Below are positions 6,327 to 7,078 of a stretch of DNA of 7,078 bases, one piece after another. The stretch is from Alphaproteobacteria bacterium. Its GTDB lineage: Bacteria; Pseudomonadota; Alphaproteobacteria; JAJTHO01. Each line of letters begins with the position of its first letter. The stretch's first letter is position 1. A program made the position numbers and the translations under genes. The DNA lies in contig JAJTHO010000117.1 of the NCBI GenBank assembly GCA_021297975.1, positions 1 to 7,078 on the forward strand. The letters are read 5' to 3'. The notes beneath the pieces are model-generated. The model was not told the origin of the DNA. It saw only the letters and a list, made by a program, of their open reading frames with translations, and made no database searches.

Positions 6327-6964
6327 TGCCAGTAAACAGCAGCGGCGGCCTGTTTGTCAGTTTTGAGGGCGGCGAGGGTTGCGGAAAATCAACCCAATTA
6401 AAGGCTGTGGCAGCCGCTTTACACTCAACGGGTCGCGAGATTATCACAACGCGTGAGCCGGGGGGCAGCCCCGCAGCAGAAGCGTTGCGCCGCACCTTAC
6501 TCGAAGACCCGGCCTGCCGAGATTTAAACCCATTAGCAACAGGGTTATTGATTGCGGCGGGGCGGCATGACCATCTGGAAACGGTGGTGCGCCCGGCGCT
6601 TAAACGCGGCGCGGTAGTGCTGTGTGATCGCTACGTCGATTCCACCTGGGCATATCAATATGGGGCGGATGGTCTATCAAAAGAAAACGTTCATTCAATT
6701 ATAAACGTTGCTACGCAAGGCTTAAAAACAAACATAACGTTTATTTTTGATTTGCCCGTTGCTGCCGCTCGCGCCCGCTGGCAAGCGCGCGACCATGGGC
6801 ATGACCGCTATGAAGGCTATGATGATAGTTATCATGAGCGCGTGCGCGCGGTATTCTTAGAGCGCGCTAGAGCGGAGCCGGAACGCTGCCGCGTTTTGGA
6901 TGCATCACTCCCGCGTGAAACCCTAACCGCGCAAATTACGGCGGAAATCCTCAAATGGCGCTAG
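6326..6964 (+). CDS. tmk: Thymidylate kinase
   Basis: Phosphorylates dTMP to dTDP with ATP, the step committed to dTTP supply; cytoplasmic. The 212-residue product has the usual length. Motifs: P-loop GGEGCGKST (15-23), TREPGGSPAAEALR (42-55), DRYVDSTWAYQ (101-111, the DR(Y/F)-x-DS nucleotide-binding motif) and a basic LID region RARWQARDHGHDRYEGYD (149-166). The start is ATG 6326, inside the upstream TGA, with a TTG at 6323 as a one-codon alternative. There is no strong Shine-Dalgarno, so translation probably depends on coupling to the carboxypeptidase gene. It is followed by an overlapping holB, a common tmk-holB pairing. Confidence 0.97.
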   Translation: MPVNSSGGLFVSFEGGEGCGKSTQLKAVAAALHSTGREIITTREPGGSPAAEALRRTLLEDPACRDLNPLATGLLIAAGRHDHLETVVRPALKRGAVVLCDRYVDSTWAYQYGADGLSKENVHSIINVATQGLKTNITFIFDLPVAAARARWQARDHGHDRYEGYDDSYHERVRAVFLERARAEPERCRVLDASLPRETLTAQITAEILKWR

Positions 6965-7078
6965 CCCGGTACCCCAGCCAAACAGCCAGCTGGCAGCGGC
7001 TTCTCAGTATGCAAGCCGCCGGACGGCTACACCACGCGCTGCTGTTCAGCGGCCAGCGCGGCATCGGCAAGGGGCATC
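6955..7078 (+). CDS. holB: DNA polymerase III subunit delta', N-terminus (runs off right edge)
   Basis: Clamp-loader subunit of the replicative polymerase. Only 41 codons plus one base are present, from ATG 6955, overlapping the end of tmk by 10 bases in another frame. The peptide begins MALARYPSQTASWQRLLSMQ and continues to LHHALLFSGQRGIGKGH (25-41), the position and form of the delta' N-terminus (LxHAxLLxGxxGIGK). The P-loop-like GQRGIGK (33-39) is followed by Gly where an ATP-binding loop needs Ser or Thr, as expected for the non-ATP-binding delta' rather than the gamma/tau subunit. A GGCGGA sequence lies about 10 bases before the ATG. The position directly after tmk strengthens the call. 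Confidence 0.88.
   Translation, partial: MALARYPSQTASWQRLLSMQAAGRLHHALLFSGQRGIGKGH

Overview
The window looks like chromosomal DNA from an alphaproteobacterium of moderate GC. The main reason is the run mltB-like / rlpA / D,D-carboxypeptidase / tmk / holB, an order I associate with that class. The individual proteins (ValRS with GTDHAGIATQMVVERQL, RF3, a SPOR-domain RlpA) read the same way. I cannot assign a genus from sequence alone.

Layout, left to right. (1) Positions 1-782, minus strand: the N-terminal 260 codons of valyl-tRNA synthetase (valS), running off the left edge. (2) Positions 783-891: a 109-bp divergent intergenic region with a 12-bp imperfect inverted repeat (831-866) just upstream of the next gene. 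(3) Positions 892-1673, plus strand: a two-gene HEPN/MNT module. It encodes a HEPN-fold protein of the 'nucleotidyltransferase substrate binding' type with an R-x4-H-x-Y motif, then a minimal nucleotidyltransferase with GS-x10-D-x-D. This is the accessory, toxin-antitoxin-like part of the window, and most of it is AT-richer than its surroundings. (4) Positions 1645-3225, minus strand: peptide chain release factor 3 (prfC), whose last codons overlap the end of the MNT gene tail to tail. (5) Positions 3226-3308: a short divergent spacer. (6) Positions 3309-7078, plus strand: a tightly packed operon of a MltB-family lytic transglycosylase lipoprotein, RlpA lipoprotein, periplasmic D-Ala-D-Ala carboxypeptidase, thymidylate kinase, and the first 41 codons of DNA polymerase III delta' (holB). 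Junctions overlap by 4, 1 and 10 bases, with one 13-base gap.

How the genes fit together. The operon joins three peptidoglycan-remodelling exported enzymes to two cytoplasmic genes for dTTP supply and the clamp loader, so wall remodelling and replication genes share a transcript. valS and prfC are translation housekeeping genes flanking the HEPN/MNT pair. The pair is predicted to be an RNase toxin and an adenylylating antitoxin that is translationally coupled to it. The dyad at its front could serve as an autoregulatory operator. No RNA genes, CRISPR arrays, insertion sequences or convincing intrinsic terminators were seen.
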